From positions 1-5,754 of the forward strand of contig JAAYEN010000042.1 of NCBI GenBank assembly GCA_012728775.1: a DNA stretch of 5,754 nt. Reading direction: 5' to 3'. Position 1 is the first letter of the stretch. Every line of letters starts with the position of its first letter. Below the pieces are notes generated by a model. That model was not told the DNA's origin, searched no databases, and saw only the letters and a list, made by a program, of their open reading frames with translations. The position numbers and the translations under genes are program-made. This DNA comes from Tissierellia bacterium. Its GTDB lineage: Bacteria; Bacillota_A; Clostridia; Tissierellales; Peptoniphilaceae. Shown here piece after piece: positions 5,064 through 5,754 of this stretch.

Positions 5064-5754
5064 TTATTTTTTTATAAACCCTATTTTTTCATAGACATCG
5101 GCTAACTTTTTATCAGCAACTTCTCTCGCACGGTCAGCTCCTTGTCTATAAATTCTTTCCAATTCTCCCTTGTCAGAAATGTAGATGTTAAAGGAATCTT
5201 GGATAGGTTTTAATGTATCTATAACAACTAAAGCCAAGTCAGATTTAAATTTCCCATAACCACTATCTCTATATCTATTTACAACTTCTTCTACACTATC
5301 TCCTGTAAAAGACGTATAGATTTCAATTAAATTTCTAAGTCCTAACTGTTCTTCATTATAATCAAAATTATTTAATGAATCTGTAACTGATCTTTTAATT
5401 TTTTTCTCTATTTTTTTTGGTTCATCAAGCATTGAAATATATCCAAGTTCATCAGGGTCTGATTTGCTCATTTTGGCAGTTGGATTTTGTAAACTCATGA
5501 TTCTTGAACCAGTATCAGTTGCTAACATCTCTGGAACTACAAATGTCTCTCCATATATATAGTTAAACTTTTCTACAAGGTCTCTAGTAAGTTCCATATG
5601 TTGTCTTTGGTCATCCCCAACAGGAACATATTTTGCATCATATAAAATGATATCTGCAGCCATTAATATTGGATAGTTAAGAAGTCCAGCATAAAGATTA
5701 TCAGCGTGTTGTTCTGATTTCGATTTATATTGAGTCATTCTACTTAATTGTCCA
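5064..5754 (-). CDS. trpS: Tryptophanyl-tRNA synthetase (TrpRS), 5' end beyond the right edge
   Basis: About 229 C-terminal residues of TrpRS are visible. TrpRS is a class Ic synthetase that charges tRNA-Trp with tryptophan in the cytoplasm. The reading frame stays open to the right edge: codons for GQLSR precede the methionine at 5738-5736, so that methionine is internal (TrpRS normally reads ..LSRMTQYKSK..). The usual length is about 330 residues, so roughly 100 residues with the HIGH-type motif lie outside the window. Diagnostic segments are YPILMAADIILYDA and VPVGDDQRQHMELTRDL (substrate pocket and dimer region), GSRIMSLQNPTAKMSKSDP with the KMSKS loop, and the EKKIKRSVTDS helix. The C-terminal helical part (DRAREVADKKLADVYEKIGF) is typical. 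The stop is at 5066-5064, 27 bases before valS, which it probably cotranscribes. Promoter and any T-box leader would lie outside the window. Confidence 0.97.
   Translation of the reverse strand, partial: GQLSRMTQYKSKSEQHADNLYAGLLNYPILMAADIILYDAKYVPVGDDQRQHMELTRDLVEKFNYIYGETFVVPEMLATDTGSRIMSLQNPTAKMSKSDPDELGYISMLDEPKKIEKKIKRSVTDSLNNFDYNEEQLGLRNLIEIYTSFTGDSVEEVVNRYRDSGYGKFKSDLALVVIDTLKPIQDSFNIYISDKGELERIYRQGADRAREVADKKLADVYEKIGFIKK

Noticed and set aside
5399..5420. Runs of 7-8 T (A on the coding strand) in trpS as a programmed frameshift or slippage site
   Set aside because: They encode the ordinary lysine-rich motif KKIEKKIKR of TrpRS, the frame continues correctly on both sides, and no alternative frame product or stimulatory structure is evident.
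5736..5738. ATG at 5738-5736 as the start of trpS
   Set aside because: The frame is open upstream to the window edge (codons for GQLSR) and matches the internal TrpRS sequence that normally precedes MTQYKSK. There is no SD. The gene is simply cut by the edge.
1..5754. CRISPR array, insertion sequence, tRNA/rRNA gene, riboswitch or phage/defence system
   Set aside because: I saw no direct repeats with regular spacers, transposase-like or integrase-like protein, cloverleaf, T-box or other leader RNA signature. The window is filled by housekeeping genes with short gaps.

Overview
The window is AT-rich chromosomal DNA (roughly 30% G+C by eye, not counted) with strong AGGAGG-type ribosome binding sites placed 4-7 bases before starts. 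The proteins look like those of low-GC Firmicutes: a clostridial-type ValRS and TrpRS, a redox chaperone Hsp33, and a DUF4364 protein, a family I know mainly from Clostridia and Tissierellia. My best guess is an anaerobic member of Clostridia/Tissierellia; the species cannot be read from the sequence.

Layout from right to left, because most genes are on the minus strand. The 3' two-thirds of trpS (TrpRS) enters from the right edge and is followed after 27 bases by a complete valS (ValRS, 877 aa), apparently in one transcript. This ends at a bidirectional hairpin terminator (about 2357-2400) shared with a convergent plus-strand gene encoding a 170-aa DUF4364 protein. That gene is transcribed divergently from a minus-strand operon: a class I SAM-dependent methyltransferase followed, 1 base after its stop codon, by hslO (Hsp33). 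The two divergent promoters, both with perfect TATAAT -10 boxes, interlock within about 30 bp. At the left edge the first 18 codons of another minus-strand gene are visible. Its Shine-Dalgarno sequence lies inside the 3' arm of a perfect 15-bp hairpin that is followed by TTTTT and then the ATG.

Functionally this is mostly housekeeping: two aminoacyl-tRNA synthetases for translation, and a small methyltransferase/chaperone operon with Hsp33 as an oxidative-stress holdase. The DUF4364 protein has a winged-helix-like N-terminus and could be a local regulator, but nothing in the sequence proves this. I see no mobile element, CRISPR array, tRNA/rRNA gene or large new system. The most interesting signals are regulatory: the SD-sequestering, terminator-like hairpin at 56-100, the interlocked divergent promoters at 1815-1842, and the hairpin whose loop is exactly the hslO stop codon. 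There is no gene-free stretch longer than about 100 bases.
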